Positions 37,412-46,178 are shown, counted from the first letter of the stretch. The stretch: 64,000 bases of DNA from Mucilaginibacter sp. CSA2-8R (GCF_038806765.1 NZ_CP152389.1:1-64000); one strand, 5' to 3'. Numbers and translations are program-made. Notes: a model not told the origin generated them from the sequence alone.

Positions 37412-37450
37412 GTTGACAAAAGTCAACTTTTATGGTTGACATTTGTCAAC
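37412..37450 (+). promoter_or_regulatory. Twin palindromic operators of the MarR-GNAT gene
   Basis: GTTGACAAAAGTCAAC (37412-37427; arms extend to AAAGTTGAC/GTCAACTTT) and GTTGACATTTGTCAAC (37435-37450) are two near-identical palindromes with centres 23 bases apart, about two helical turns. The second contains the TTG (37436-37438) that serves as the -33 element for the -7 box at 37458-37465. This fits autorepression by the MarR-type regulator encoded directly downstream. Confidence 0.7.
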
Positions 37451-37457
37451 TTGTTAT

Positions 37458-37465
37458 TATATTTG
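37458..37465 (+). promoter_or_regulatory. -7 box of the MarR-GNAT gene
   Basis: TATATTTG exactly matches TAnnTTTG, 19 bases after the TTG at 37436-37438. Transcription would begin at or next to ATG 37470, i.e. a leaderless or nearly leaderless mRNA. Confidence 0.7.
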
Positions 37466-37469
37466 TTTT

Positions 37470-38405
37470 ATGAAAAAGGCAATAGAGCAAATTAGAAGTT
37501 TTAACCGTTTTTATACCGCCCATCTCGGATTATTAAACGAGCATATCTTAAACGGACCTTATTCACTGGCCGAGGCCCGCATTTTGTTTGAGATAGGATT
37601 ACATCAGCCAATCTCGTCTCAGGAATTGGGTTCTATGCTGGGGTTGGATAAAGGTTATTTAAGTAAAATTGTGAAAATGTTTAATAACGATGGTATAATA
37701 ACACGTACACCATCGTTACATGACTCACGTATTCATCTTATCAGCCTAACCATTCAGGGGGCAAACTTGCTCCATGAACTGCAAGGAAGATCTGACCAGC
37801 AGATTGAGGCATTTTTAGAAAAATTATCACCAGATGAAACAGGGATGCTGGTAAATTCTATGATAACAGTTGAAAACCTGTTATCGGCAAATTACAGCAA
37901 CCTGGTGCTTTCACAACAAGTAGCCTACAGGGAAGGATTGAAACCTGGCGATGTTGGCTATTTAATTTATCTGCATGGTGTATTATATGCACGCGAATCT
38001 GGCTATTCGCAAGAGTTTGAAGGTTATGTAGTCAAAACCTTTTATGAGTTTTTAGAGCATTACAACACGCAAAAAGACAAAATTTGGCTTGCTACATATA
38101 ACCAGCAAATTATTGGAAGCATTGCAATTTTATCTAAAGCCAAAAATGAGGCGCAGCTAAGATGGTTTTTGGTACATCCTATATTTAGGAGAACAGGCGT
38201 AGGCAAACATTTGCTTACCACAGCACTTACGCACTGCCGCGAACAACAGTTTAATAATGTTTATTTGCTAACAACAGATGTGCAACAAAAGGCCATTGCT
38301 ATGTATAAAAAAGCTGGCTTTATGCCAACCGAGTCTGTGCAAATGGAGCAGTGGGGTAAAACGCTTCGCGAAGAACGATACGATCTGAAATTACAAAACC
38401 AATAA
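37470..38405 (+). CDS. MarR-type regulator fused to GNAT acetyltransferase
   Basis: A cytoplasmic protein of 311 residues. The N-terminal part (about 1-145) is a MarR winged helix: SLAEARILFEIG, SSQELGSMLGLDKGYLSKIVKMF (recognition helix) and RIHLISLTIQG wing. The C-terminal part (about 155-311) is a GNAT acetyltransferase with WFLVHPIFRRTGVGKHLLTTAL as the acetyl-CoA loop. The acetylation target is unknown. Start ATG 37470 is preferred to an upstream TTG because the promoter ends just before it. It precedes a ketopantoate-reductase-like gene by 10 bases. Confidence 0.92.
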   Translation: MKKAIEQIRSFNRFYTAHLGLLNEHILNGPYSLAEARILFEIGLHQPISSQELGSMLGLDKGYLSKIVKMFNNDGIITRTPSLHDSRIHLISLTIQGANLLHELQGRSDQQIEAFLEKLSPDETGMLVNSMITVENLLSANYSNLVLSQQVAYREGLKPGDVGYLIYLHGVLYARESGYSQEFEGYVVKTFYEFLEHYNTQKDKIWLATYNQQIIGSIAILSKAKNEAQLRWFLVHPIFRRTGVGKHLLTTALTHCREQQFNNVYLLTTDVQQKAIAMYKKAGFMPTESVQMEQWGKTLREERYDLKLQNQ

Positions 38406-38415
38406 TAATTTATTT

Positions 38416-39333
38416 ATGAAATATCTAGTAATTGGTGCTGGCGGAACCGGCGGCCTTATAGCAGGCTATTTGGCAAAAAACCAGATTGACGTAACGCTTA
38501 TAGCGCGCGGCGAACACCTGCAAGCTATCCAAAACAAGGGGCTTACCATCAAGACCTATGGCGAAAAGCCGGTTTGTGTTACTAACATTAAAGCTGTACC
38601 GGATAACTCTATCGAAAATCTAAAGTTTGATGTAGTATTTGTTTGCGTAAAGGCTTATCAATTAAGCAGTATTATGGGTATCCTAAAAAATGCGGCTCAT
38701 CAGCAAACCATGATTATCCCTATACTCAATTCGCTGGGTGCAGGTAATTACCTCCGCTCGTTATTGCCCAACCTTGATGTTTATGATGGTTGCATTTATA
38801 TTACAGGGTACATATCCGGACCGGGAGAAGTGAGCCAGAATAATAACATTTTCAAGACTTACTATGGGCAGGATGGTCAGGTAAGTAAAGCGGATAATTT
38901 AAGGAAACAAATGGAACAAGATGTTTTACACAGCGGAATTAAAATAAATTACAGTTCACGTGTTACCAACGAGATATTCCGGAAGTTAACTTTTACGTCT
39001 GCGTTTGCATCTTGTGCAGCCTATTACAATAAAAAAGCCGCCGACCTGCAATTGGACGGGCCATACCGGCAGCTTTTTATTAGTTTACTTAAAGAGTTAA
39101 AGCAAATATCTGATGCTGCCGATTTAGGGTTAACAGAAAATTTTTACAAAGACAATTTGCAGATATTAGACAGCCTCTCGGCCGATTTCACTACATCTTT
39201 ACAAAAAGATTTGCAGCTAAAAAAGCCCGACGAACGAAGTGAAATAATTTTTGATATTGTTAGGCTTGCAAAAAAGCATGTAGTACATGTTCCGGAATAC
39301 TTGCGTATTGCTAAACATTTCGGGTATGTGTAA
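38416..39333 (+). CDS. 2-dehydropantoate 2-reductase family protein
   Basis: A 305-residue NADP-binding protein of the ApbA/PanE type: VIGAGGTGGLIAGYLA nucleotide loop, FVCVKAYQ after strand 4, and a helical C-terminal domain (KLTFTSAFASCAAYY). Family members reduce ketopantoate to pantoate, but paralogues act on other 2-keto acids. The gene lies beside the MarR-GNAT gene rather than with panBC, so a specialised role is possible. Ends before a 98-base convergent gap with the NmrA-like gene. Confidence 0.85.
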   Translation: MKYLVIGAGGTGGLIAGYLAKNQIDVTLIARGEHLQAIQNKGLTIKTYGEKPVCVTNIKAVPDNSIENLKFDVVFVCVKAYQLSSIMGILKNAAHQQTMIIPILNSLGAGNYLRSLLPNLDVYDGCIYITGYISGPGEVSQNNNIFKTYYGQDGQVSKADNLRKQMEQDVLHSGIKINYSSRVTNEIFRKLTFTSAFASCAAYYNKKAADLQLDGPYRQLFISLLKELKQISDAADLGLTENFYKDNLQILDSLSADFTTSLQKDLQLKKPDERSEIIFDIVRLAKKHVVHVPEYLRIAKHFGYV

Positions 39334-39431
39334 TAGATGGGGTGACTTAGATAACGGATAAAATTAATTTGCTGCAAAACGGTGTAGATAGAGTTACCGA
39401 AGCTATCTCGTATATCGCACACAGCGTAGCG

Positions 39432-40301
39432 TTAGACCAAAGATGATTCTATGTACTCCGTAAAAGTTTTTGTTTTTCTGCCTAGCAGCCGCTCTAAATC
39501 TCCTGATTGATGTTCAAATTCACCACTTTCAATGGCTGTTACCCAATTGGTTAAAAATTCGGCAACCTTTAGGGGAGTTCCATCTTTTACCATCCCATCA
39601 ATATATTCCCCGGGTGTGATGGTGGAAAAAGGTACAGGCTTTCGCTCTACTTCTGCCAGAATTTTAGCGATGCCGGCAAACGAAACAGCATCATTGCCCC
39701 CTAATGAATAGGTTTTATTTTCGTGTCCCGGCGTGGTAAGTATTGCAGCATGTGCTTCCGCCAGTTCATCTCTTGTTGCAGGTGCCATCTTGCCATCTGC
39801 TGCCGGCACCTTAATTCCATTTTCATAAGGTTTAGAACCATAGTAGATAGACAATACATCTGTAAAAGGCGGATGATATACAATGGTATAATCAAGCCCT
39901 GAAGATTTAAGTACCTGTTCGGTAAACAAGTCTGATTCCGTAATCTCCGGCATAATACGGCCCGAGCCTTCTTTGCGCATAATAGACATATAAACCACAT
40001 GCTTAACATCAGCCTGGCGTGCGGCAGTAATTACATTATAATGCTGGGTAAACCGGTCTGAAAAAGCAACTGCACTGGTCAGCATCACCTTATCAACACC
40101 TTTAAACGCATTTACTAATGAATCGTAATCAAAATAATCACCGAAGCGAACTTCAACACCTTGGGCAGTCAGATCAGTAAGTTCTTCTTTTTTACGGGAT
40201 AGCCCAATGATGTCGCTTGCTGGAACTTCTTTTTTTAACAAGTGCTCAACTGTAAGTTTTCCAATCATCCCCGATATCCCGGTTACCAATATTTTTGTCA
40301 T
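39432..40301 (-). CDS. NmrA-like NAD(P)-binding oxidoreductase
   Basis: A 289-residue atypical short-chain dehydrogenase: ILVTGISGMIGKLTVEHLL nucleotide loop, VEVRFGDYFDYDSLVNAFKGVDKVMLTSA in strand 3-4, and the family segment SSGLDYTIVYHPPFTDV, followed by EKT-type C-terminus. Related proteins include NAD(P)H azoreductases and quinone-sensing NmrA proteins. No tyrosine-lysine active pair is obvious. Neighbours give no pathway hint. Confidence 0.85.
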   Translation of the reverse strand: MTKILVTGISGMIGKLTVEHLLKKEVPASDIIGLSRKKEELTDLTAQGVEVRFGDYFDYDSLVNAFKGVDKVMLTSAVAFSDRFTQHYNVITAARQADVKHVVYMSIMRKEGSGRIMPEITESDLFTEQVLKSSGLDYTIVYHPPFTDVLSIYYGSKPYENGIKVPAADGKMAPATRDELAEAHAAILTTPGHENKTYSLGGNDAVSFAGIAKILAEVERKPVPFSTITPGEYIDGMVKDGTPLKVAEFLTNWVTAIESGEFEHQSGDLERLLGRKTKTFTEYIESSLV

Positions 40302-40357
40302 AGCGGTTACTTTAATTTAAGTGTGGCAGCAAAATATTGCTACTGCTTCAATTTGAT

Positions 40358-40387
40358 AAAGGCCATAAAATGATGTGTATGGCCTTT
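40358..40387 (-). terminator. Terminator of the deacetylase gene
   Basis: AAAGGCCAT (40358-40366) pairs perfectly with ATGGCCTTT (40379-40387). It lies 20 bases downstream of the minus-strand deacetylase stop; the T-run is short, so efficiency is uncertain. Confidence 0.6.
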
Positions 40388-40406
40388 CTGAAAGTTTCAA
40401 TCAATT

Positions 40407-41360
40407 TTACTCACGAATGCTGGTGGGGTCTTGAAGCGTCATTTTGGCTATCTCGTCTTTGCGTTTAAAGGCCACACCTGGGTGCTTCTGCATGTACCTG
40501 ATGAGTTCGGTTGCTGCTTTAACCATTTGCGGAGTGCCGCTAACACGGTCATGAAACGTTACGGAAAGCTGCCTGCGCCGCGTTGCCGACTCTTCATAAA
40601 GCTGGTCGAAATCCATCTTCACCTGTGTAATAAATTGGTCGGGCGAAAAGTTCCATAAGTCAATCATGCCCAAATCATTGTTGCGTATGGTGTATGGAAC
40701 AACCGCAAAATCCTTTTCATTAACTTTAATGATAAACGGCTCGTCGCGGCTCAAATCGTCTATATGGTAAATGCAGCCCAGTTCCTGTAATATTTTCAGC
40801 GTATTTTCACTGCGGCGCAAAAAGTTAGCGTTATAACCAACCGCGGTTTGTCCGGTTACTTTTTTAATAGTGTCTAAACCTTCTTTGATGAATTTCTTCT
40901 CGTCATCATAAGTCATGTCGTACTCATCTTTCCAGGTCATACCATGGCCCGATGCCTCATGCCCCCGGTCTACAATCTCTTTGGCCAAGGCGGGGTTTTT
41001 CAGTACAGCAGATCCCACTATATGTGATGTTACCTTAATACCTAATTTATCCCAATTGTCCAGCATCCGCGGGATGCCTTCTTTATACCCGTATTCGTAC
41101 CAGGTAGCTGCAGGTAAATCCTTATATCCTGGCTTCATGTTAGGAGGAAAAGGGCTGGGTGCATTATCGGGCTGCCCTCCGGCTTCAAACAGCATCGTGG
41201 CCGAAACCACAAGCCTCGATCCATCTGCCCATTTTGAGTGCGTGGGCGTGTATGCCGTTTTCTCTGCCTTTTCAGCCATGGCCAGCTGATTTATGCTAAT
41301 GATACCTGCTGCTGATAGCAGGCCGGTTTGTTTGATAAAGTCTCTTCTGTCTGTCATCAC
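40407..41360 (-). CDS. Polysaccharide-deacetylase-family protein with Tat-like signal
   Basis: A 317-residue protein starting MMTDRRDFIKQTGLLSAAG, a twin-arginine (RRDFIK) export signal. The NodB-like region contains KLGIKVTSHIVGSAVLKNPAL, GHEASGHGMTW with candidate metal histidines, and TVTFHDRVSG-type later motif (here LSVTFHDRVSG). The PuuE/allantoinase branch of the fold is the nearest by eye; the substrate is unknown. Start could be either of two adjacent ATGs. A terminator follows. Confidence 0.85.
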   Translation of the reverse strand: MMTDRRDFIKQTGLLSAAGIISINQLAMAEKAEKTAYTPTHSKWADGSRLVVSATMLFEAGGQPDNAPSPFPPNMKPGYKDLPAATWYEYGYKEGIPRMLDNWDKLGIKVTSHIVGSAVLKNPALAKEIVDRGHEASGHGMTWKDEYDMTYDDEKKFIKEGLDTIKKVTGQTAVGYNANFLRRSENTLKILQELGCIYHIDDLSRDEPFIIKVNEKDFAVVPYTIRNNDLGMIDLWNFSPDQFITQVKMDFDQLYEESATRRRQLSVTFHDRVSGTPQMVKAATELIRYMQKHPGVAFKRKDEIAKMTLQDPTSIRE

Positions 41361-41416
41361 AGTACTGAATAGTTAAATGCTATTAATGAAGCAAATGTTA
41401 ATCGATAGGCTTTTAA

Positions 41417-41448
41417 GCAATGCCGTTCTTATACACGAACAGCATTGC
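41417..41448 (-). terminator. Terminator of the SDR gene
   Basis: GCAATGC-GTTC (41417-41423, 41425-41428) pairs with GAAC-GCATTGC (41437-41440, 41442-41448), giving an 11-pair stem with one mismatch, 12 bases past the SDR stop on the minus strand. Confidence 0.65.
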
Positions 41449-41460
41449 CGGCGGCATGAT

Positions 41461-42207
41461 TTAATAAAGCCCTTTGTTAAACTGAGCTATGGCTGCTTTT
41501 GGGTCAGCAAAGTAATCGGCATATTGCTTTTCAGCCTCACCAACAAATATTTCATACCGGTTATCACTCATGCCGTTATAAATATCTTGTGCGGCTACTT
41601 CCGGCGGCAATCCGTTCTGCTCTCCACCCATATCTTTGGTAGCGTCGGTGTTAATAAGCGAAGGCATTACCTCAAACACTTTAACGTTAGTATCTGATGA
41701 CAAGGTTAAACGCAAAGCTACTGAGTGTGAGTGCAGGGCAGTTTTAGCGTCTGAATAGGTTGGCAAAACAACTAACGGATGAAAAGCCACATTAGAGGTA
41801 ATGTTTACAATAGCGGCTTCAGGCTGTTTTTTAAGTAGTGGTAACAAGGCTTCTATCAAACGAACCGGGGCAAAGTAGTTAGTTTCAAACTCCTGGCGTG
41901 CTTTCTCTGCTGCGTTAGCGCCTTCGCCCAGTTTATAAACAAAGCCCACACCGGCGTTATTAATTAACACGCTCAAATTATTGTAATCCGCTTCCAGTTT
42001 GGCAACAAGGTTATCTACTGCACCGGCATCTGTTACGTCTGTAACTATATAATTTACGCCCAGTTCATTAGCAGCTTTAGCCAGTTTCTCTTGGTTACGG
42101 CCCAAGATAATTACGTTGTTACCTTTTTCGCTCAACAATTTTGCGGTTGCATAACCAATGCCCGATCCACCTCCGGTTATCAGCACTGTTTTGTTTGTCA
42201 TTTTCAT
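41461..42207 (-). CDS. Classical short-chain dehydrogenase/reductase
   Basis: A 248-residue SDR: TGGGSGIG cofactor loop near residue 12, NNAG in strand 4 (LINNAGVGF), the catalytic serine/tyrosine/lysine set in ITSNVAFHPLVVLPTYSDAKTAL, and the DltE-like C-terminus. The substrate is unknown. It is divergent from an HxlR-type regulator and its promoter (TTG 42292-42290, TACATTTG 42268-42261 on the minus strand, spacing 21) is covered by repeated TTGCAAGTA-like boxes, so HxlR control is likely. HxlR/SDR pairs often answer to reactive electrophiles. Confidence 0.92.
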   Translation of the reverse strand: MKMTNKTVLITGGGSGIGYATAKLLSEKGNNVIILGRNQEKLAKAANELGVNYIVTDVTDAGAVDNLVAKLEADYNNLSVLINNAGVGFVYKLGEGANAAEKARQEFETNYFAPVRLIEALLPLLKKQPEAAIVNITSNVAFHPLVVLPTYSDAKTALHSHSVALRLTLSSDTNVKVFEVMPSLINTDATKDMGGEQNGLPPEVAAQDIYNGMSDNRYEIFVGEAEKQYADYFADPKAAIAQFNKGLY

Positions 42208-42240
42208 GGCTTTGTATAATTAAAATTAATTTTTAAATTT

Positions 42241-42297
42241 GCTTGTTGTTTGCAAGTAAACAAATGTAATATGTTTTACTTGTAAATTGCAAGTATT
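42241..42297. promoter_or_regulatory. Shared control region of SDR and HxlR genes
   Basis: Three related boxes lie here: TTTGCAAGTAAAC (42249-42261), GTTTTACTTGTAAA (42273-42286, inverted) and TTGCAAGTATT (42287-42297); ACTTG-7-CAAGT (42278-42294) is an inverted repeat. The minus-strand promoter of the SDR gene (TACATTTG 42268-42261 with TTG 42292-42290) is interleaved with them, as expected for a repressor site. Confidence 0.6.
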
Positions 42298-42315
42298 AAT
42301 TTTCATTTTAATGTC

Positions 42316-42723
42316 ATGAAAGAAATTCAGCATAGATCAGATTGTCCCGTATCATTCTCATTAGATTATTTGGGTGATAAATGGGTATTACTGATTTTAA
42401 GGGATCTGATATTTACCAGCAAATCATCCTACGGTGATTTTTTAACGTCTAAAGAAAAAATAGCCACTAATATTCTGGCACACCGACTTAAACTGCTGGA
42501 GGCAAACGGCTTTATTACCTCAGCCGTATCGCCCGAAAAGAAAAATAAGTTTATTTACAGCCTTACTAAAAAAGGGATCGATTTAATTCCCGCCATCGTA
42601 GAGCTGATGATTTGGGGTTCTAAATACAACCCGCCGGGCAACGAAGATTTGATAAAAAAACTGGAAGAGGATAAGGAAGGCACCATAAGGCAAATCAGGG
42701 AAAAGCTTTTGAAGCGCCTTTAA
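42316..42723 (+). CDS. HxlR-family transcriptional regulator
   Basis: A 135-residue winged-helix protein. Family start RSDCPVSFSLDYLGDKWVLLILRDLIF contains the conserved N-terminal cysteine (Cys9 of the HRSDCPV segment) used by some HxlR proteins to sense reactive aldehydes or disulfide stress. The recognition helix region follows in KEKIATNILAHRLKLLEANGFI, and wing in KFIYSLTKKGIDLIP. It probably represses the divergent SDR gene through the boxes at 42241-42297. Confidence 0.92.
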   Translation: MKEIQHRSDCPVSFSLDYLGDKWVLLILRDLIFTSKSSYGDFLTSKEKIATNILAHRLKLLEANGFITSAVSPEKKNKFIYSLTKKGIDLIPAIVELMIWGSKYNPPGNEDLIKKLEEDKEGTIRQIREKLLKRL

Positions 42724-42984
42724 ATAATGCGTTAAACGCTGAATAGTATAGTGTAAAATACACGCCAACATTACTGCTGCTTACAACCTGATTAATTTTT
42801 TATAAGATTCAAAGCAGGTACTTTCATTGAATAAGAACCAAGTTCTTAAGCCGGCATGCGCAACACCCATAGCGCTCAACTGTCTTTTGCCGGTTTTACC
42901 CTTTCATGTGCCGTGTTCACGGCTTTTTGCTTGGTAAAGCAAAGGTTGCTAAGGTAATTTACACCAGGAAATTTAATTAAAAAG

Positions 42985-43908
42985 ATGAAAAAGTTTCTTT
43001 TAAGCTCAGGAGTAGCTGCCGTTCTGGTAATGATTGGTCTGCAGTTTTTCAGGCCCCGTGTAGAGAATCCACCGGTAACCGGAGACTTGCAGGCACCGGC
43101 TGATGTTAAGGCTATATTGGTGAGAGCTTGTTATGACTGCCACTCTAACCAAACCAATTTGCGCTGGTATGACCAGGTACAACCCGTGTACTGGCAAGTG
43201 GCCGAGCATATCCGTGAAGGCCGAAAGGGGCTCAATTTTTCTAACTGGGATAAATTGTCGCCTGCCGACAGGAAAGGAAAGCTTTGGGAAGCCGTAAACC
43301 AGATGGAGCAAGGCGCCATGCCCATCAAAAGTTATACATTGGTACATCAGGGGGCTAAAATATCCGAACAGGATATCTCAGTACTCAAAAATTATTTAAC
43401 CGGCATGGTGCACGAAGTACCTAACGATACGGCTAAAATAAATGCGCTTAGCAAACAGCATTATGCCACCCCATTGCCACAGCCGTTACCTAAAACTTTA
43501 AATGATATTACTTACCTGCCCGATTTTAAAAACTGGCAGATAATCAGCACGTCAGACCGGTTTGATAACGGTACCATGCGGGTTATTTACGGTAATAATA
43601 TTGCCGTTAAAGCCGTAAAAGAACATCGCATCAACCCATGGCCAAACGGAGCTATACTGGCTAAAGCGGCCTGGGATAAGATACAGGATACACAGGGCAA
43701 TGTTACTCCGGGTGCTTTTAAACAAGTAGAGTTTATGATTAAAAACACCGAGAAGTACCGCTCTACCGCAGGCTGGGGTTTCGCAAGGTTTAAAACGCCT
43801 AGGCTTGCGCCTTATGGCAAGGATGTAATGTTTACTACCGAATGTATAAACTGCCATAAACCCATGGCAGCTAACGATTTAGTTTTCACCTTTCCTATCA
43901 AAAATTAG
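42985..43908 (+). CDS. Haem-binding cytochrome P460-type protein
   Basis: A 307-residue exported protein with an N-terminal membrane anchor or signal (MKKFLLSSGVAAVLVMIGLQ). Residues 49-53 form a CYDCH haem-c motif within a Haem_bd-type domain (CYDCHSNQTNLRWYDQVQPVYWQV...HIREGRKGLNFSNW). The C-terminal half (about 170-307) resembles cytochrome P460 (GTMRVIYGNNIAVKA, WPNGAILAKAAWDK, GWGFARF) and ends with a second CxxCH (CINCHK). It probably carries two haems and transfers electrons at the cell surface or periplasm. First of four genes reaching the LytTR regulator. Confidence 0.85.
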   Translation: MKKFLLSSGVAAVLVMIGLQFFRPRVENPPVTGDLQAPADVKAILVRACYDCHSNQTNLRWYDQVQPVYWQVAEHIREGRKGLNFSNWDKLSPADRKGKLWEAVNQMEQGAMPIKSYTLVHQGAKISEQDISVLKNYLTGMVHEVPNDTAKINALSKQHYATPLPQPLPKTLNDITYLPDFKNWQIISTSDRFDNGTMRVIYGNNIAVKAVKEHRINPWPNGAILAKAAWDKIQDTQGNVTPGAFKQVEFMIKNTEKYRSTAGWGFARFKTPRLAPYGKDVMFTTECINCHKPMAANDLVFTFPIKN

Positions 43909-43910
43909 TT

Positions 43911-44390
43911 ATGAAACTACTACCTCATTTTTTTACCGGTATGGTGGCGGTGTTGGCTGGTTGTAAACCTGTTACCAGTCCTGATCGGTTAATTAACGCA
44001 AAGGCATCTTTACCGCACACATTTAAACTATCTGAGCTGCACCAAAAGGTAATCACCTCGTTTATTACCAACAGTACGCACACCACAAGTATTTTGTATG
44101 GTAATGCAGAAGCCTATGCAGCCGACACTGCCAGCCACCCTGTTCATGCACTGGGCCAGTCATTTACTTTAATTACCTGGCGCCAGCAGGATGATGCGCA
44201 TTGGTTTGGCGCGCGTATACCCGGCAACCTCATCTCGGCCGAAACGCTGACAATAACAGGTAAGGCTGACGCTATAGAGTATAACTACCAGAGGCTTTTG
44301 GGTAAAAATTTAGTTAAGTTAGCCGATACTACCGGCAATGCAGCCCGGGTTAAATATATATTGTCGCAAAAGGCATTTATTACGCCATGA
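43911..44390 (+). CDS. Putative lipoprotein of unknown function
   Basis: A 159-residue protein with a short hydrophobic leader and lipobox VLAGC (about residue 18). The remaining sequence is beta-rich (ARIPGNLISAETLTITGKA) with no cysteine pairs or known motif. I cannot assign a family. It starts 2 bases after the haem protein and its stop overlaps the LytS-type kinase start by 4 bases, so it probably works with both. Confidence 0.7.
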   Translation: MKLLPHFFTGMVAVLAGCKPVTSPDRLINAKASLPHTFKLSELHQKVITSFITNSTHTTSILYGNAEAYAADTASHPVHALGQSFTLITWRQQDDAHWFGARIPGNLISAETLTITGKADAIEYNYQRLLGKNLVKLADTTGNAARVKYILSQKAFITP

Positions 44391-45430
44391 TTTTTGAAAG
44401 GTATATACAGCGCGAAAACTTAAAAGTATTTGTCATTTCGCAAAATGTGATCTGGCTGTCGGCTGTATTTATGGGTATTTTAGCCTCTATTCCTAAAATA
44501 CTGCAGCTCAAAGTAAGTTTAGCAGAGATTTTAGTGGACTGCCTTACTGCCTTTTTGTATTCGCTGTATGTATGGTTTTATAATTTATATACACTGCCTA
44601 AGTACGCTAATCATGCCATTACCACCCGGTTTTTTGGCGCGCGTTTAATCTGGAGTCTGTTGTTAGGCTTTTTGGTTATGGGTTTGCTGGTAATTGTAAA
44701 TCAGTTGCTGTTTCAAGACCATTTAATAGGCTCCATGATTTTGATGTACCAGTTTAGGGGCGTGTTAATTAATTTAACCATTTACATGTTTTTGTACCTG
44801 CTGTATCAAAGCTACATTAATCAGGTAATGGCTGTTGAGCTCGAACGAACCAAATCAGACCACTTAGAAGCCCGCTACGAACTATTAAAGCAGCAAGTTA
44901 ATCCTCACTTTCTGTTTAATAGCTTAAATACGCTCAAATCTATGGTAGAAGTGGGCGATGAGCATTCGGCCAATTTTATTGTAAAGTTATCTGAATTTTA
45001 CCGGTACTCATTAGAGAACCGGCAAAAAGATGTGGTGCCTGTGCATGAAGAGTTGAAAATGCTTAACGCTTATTTTTACCTGATACAAGCAAGGTTTGAA
45101 GAAGGCGTGTCTTTACAGGTAAATATATCTGCCGGGCACCAAAAAGCTACGATACCTGTATTTACCTTACAGCTGCTGGCCGAAAATGCCGTAAAGCATA
45201 ATATCGTATCTGTTGATCAGCCTTTAAACATCCGAGTAACCTCATCTGATAATTGGATTATTGTACAAAATAACTTGCAGCTTAAAAGTATCCCCGAGCC
45301 CTCTACAAAAATCGGCTTGGAAAATGTCAATCAGCGGTACCTGCATTTAACCGGCCTGTCTATAGAGGTAAAAGCAGACGATCAGTACTTTACGGTAAAA
45401 CTTCCTGCCCATGAATATATTAGTAATTGA
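44387..45430 (+). CDS. LytS/YehU-type sensor histidine kinase
   Basis: A 347-residue inner-membrane kinase with four N-terminal membrane helices (about 15-150) and a short linker. The His_kinase domain contains RYELLKQQVNPHFLFNSLNTLKSMVE with the phosphorylated histidine, KLSEFYRYSLENRQKDVV, and a GHKL ATPase with LQLLAENAVKHN and GLENVNQRYLHL. No extracellular sensor domain is visible; the signal may come via the haem protein or lipoprotein upstream. Overlaps the regulator gene by 20 bases. Confidence 0.94.
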   Translation: MIFERYIQRENLKVFVISQNVIWLSAVFMGILASIPKILQLKVSLAEILVDCLTAFLYSLYVWFYNLYTLPKYANHAITTRFFGARLIWSLLLGFLVMGLLVIVNQLLFQDHLIGSMILMYQFRGVLINLTIYMFLYLLYQSYINQVMAVELERTKSDHLEARYELLKQQVNPHFLFNSLNTLKSMVEVGDEHSANFIVKLSEFYRYSLENRQKDVVPVHEELKMLNAYFYLIQARFEEGVSLQVNISAGHQKATIPVFTLQLLAENAVKHNIVSVDQPLNIRVTSSDNWIIVQNNLQLKSIPEPSTKIGLENVNQRYLHLTGLSIEVKADDQYFTVKLPAHEYISN

Positions 45431-46178
45431 AGATGAGCTAAAAACGGGCAGGGCACTTATCCGGCTCATCGCCGGCATCAGGCCGGGTAGCCAAATAGAA
45501 GGGCCATTGCAGCGCGTATCTTCGGCGGTAGAGTACCTGGCAGCCAATCCTACACCTAATCTGATATTTATGGATATCCAACTTGCAGACGGACTATCGT
45601 TCGAAATCTTTGAAAAGGCGAAAGTTGAATCGCCGGTTATTTTTTGTACTGCTTTTGATGAATACGCCCTTGAAGCCTTTAAAGCTAATGGCGTAGATTA
45701 CATTTTAAAGCCGTTTTCTGAAGAAACGGTTAAGGCAGCTTTTGCAAAGCTGGATAAAATTGGCAGCGCCTTAGGCAACAATATGGTGCCTGCTGCGCTA
45801 ATTGCCCAGCTGCTGCAGGCCAACCAGCCAAAGGCAGAAAAGCAAAGCTTCCTGGTTTTTAAAAACGGCAAATACATTACGGTGCCTGTACTTAGCATCG
45901 CATACGCTTTTGTGCGTAATGAGCAAACTACGCTGGTTACTTTTGATGGCGAAATATTGGGCATCAATCAGTCTTTAGACGAAACAGCTAACCAATTAAA
46001 CCATAAAAGCTTTTTTAAAGTTAATAGGCAGTATCTGATAGCCTTTAAAGCCATTAAAGAGGTAGAGCATTATTTTGCCCGCAAATTACTGGTAAAACTA
46101 ACGGTACAAACAGAAGAGAAGTTATTGGTTGGAAAAGATAAGTCAACGGCCTTTCTGCAATGGCTGGAAGAACGTTAA
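45411..46178 (+). CDS. LytTR-family response regulator
   Basis: A 255-residue regulator. Receiver domain 1-120 with acidic Glu7-Asp8, phospho-acceptor Asp55 (LIFMDIQLADG) and the Lys of YILKPFS. The LytTR DNA-binding domain is about 145-255 (FLVFKNGKYITVPVLSIAYAF, HKSFFKVNRQYLIAFKAIKEVEHYF). Works with the overlapping kinase; its targets are unknown, but the haem-protein operon itself is a candidate. Confidence 0.95.
   Translation: MNILVIEDELKTGRALIRLIAGIRPGSQIEGPLQRVSSAVEYLAANPTPNLIFMDIQLADGLSFEIFEKAKVESPVIFCTAFDEYALEAFKANGVDYILKPFSEETVKAAFAKLDKIGSALGNNMVPAALIAQLLQANQPKAEKQSFLVFKNGKYITVPVLSIAYAFVRNEQTTLVTFDGEILGINQSLDETANQLNHKSFFKVNRQYLIAFKAIKEVEHYFARKLLVKLTVQTEEKLLVGKDKSTAFLQWLEER

Noticed and set aside
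42856..42957. Open frame of 33 codons (MRNTHSAQLSFAGF...) upstream of the haem-protein gene
   Set aside because: No similarity or translation signal was seen and it lies in a probable leader region.
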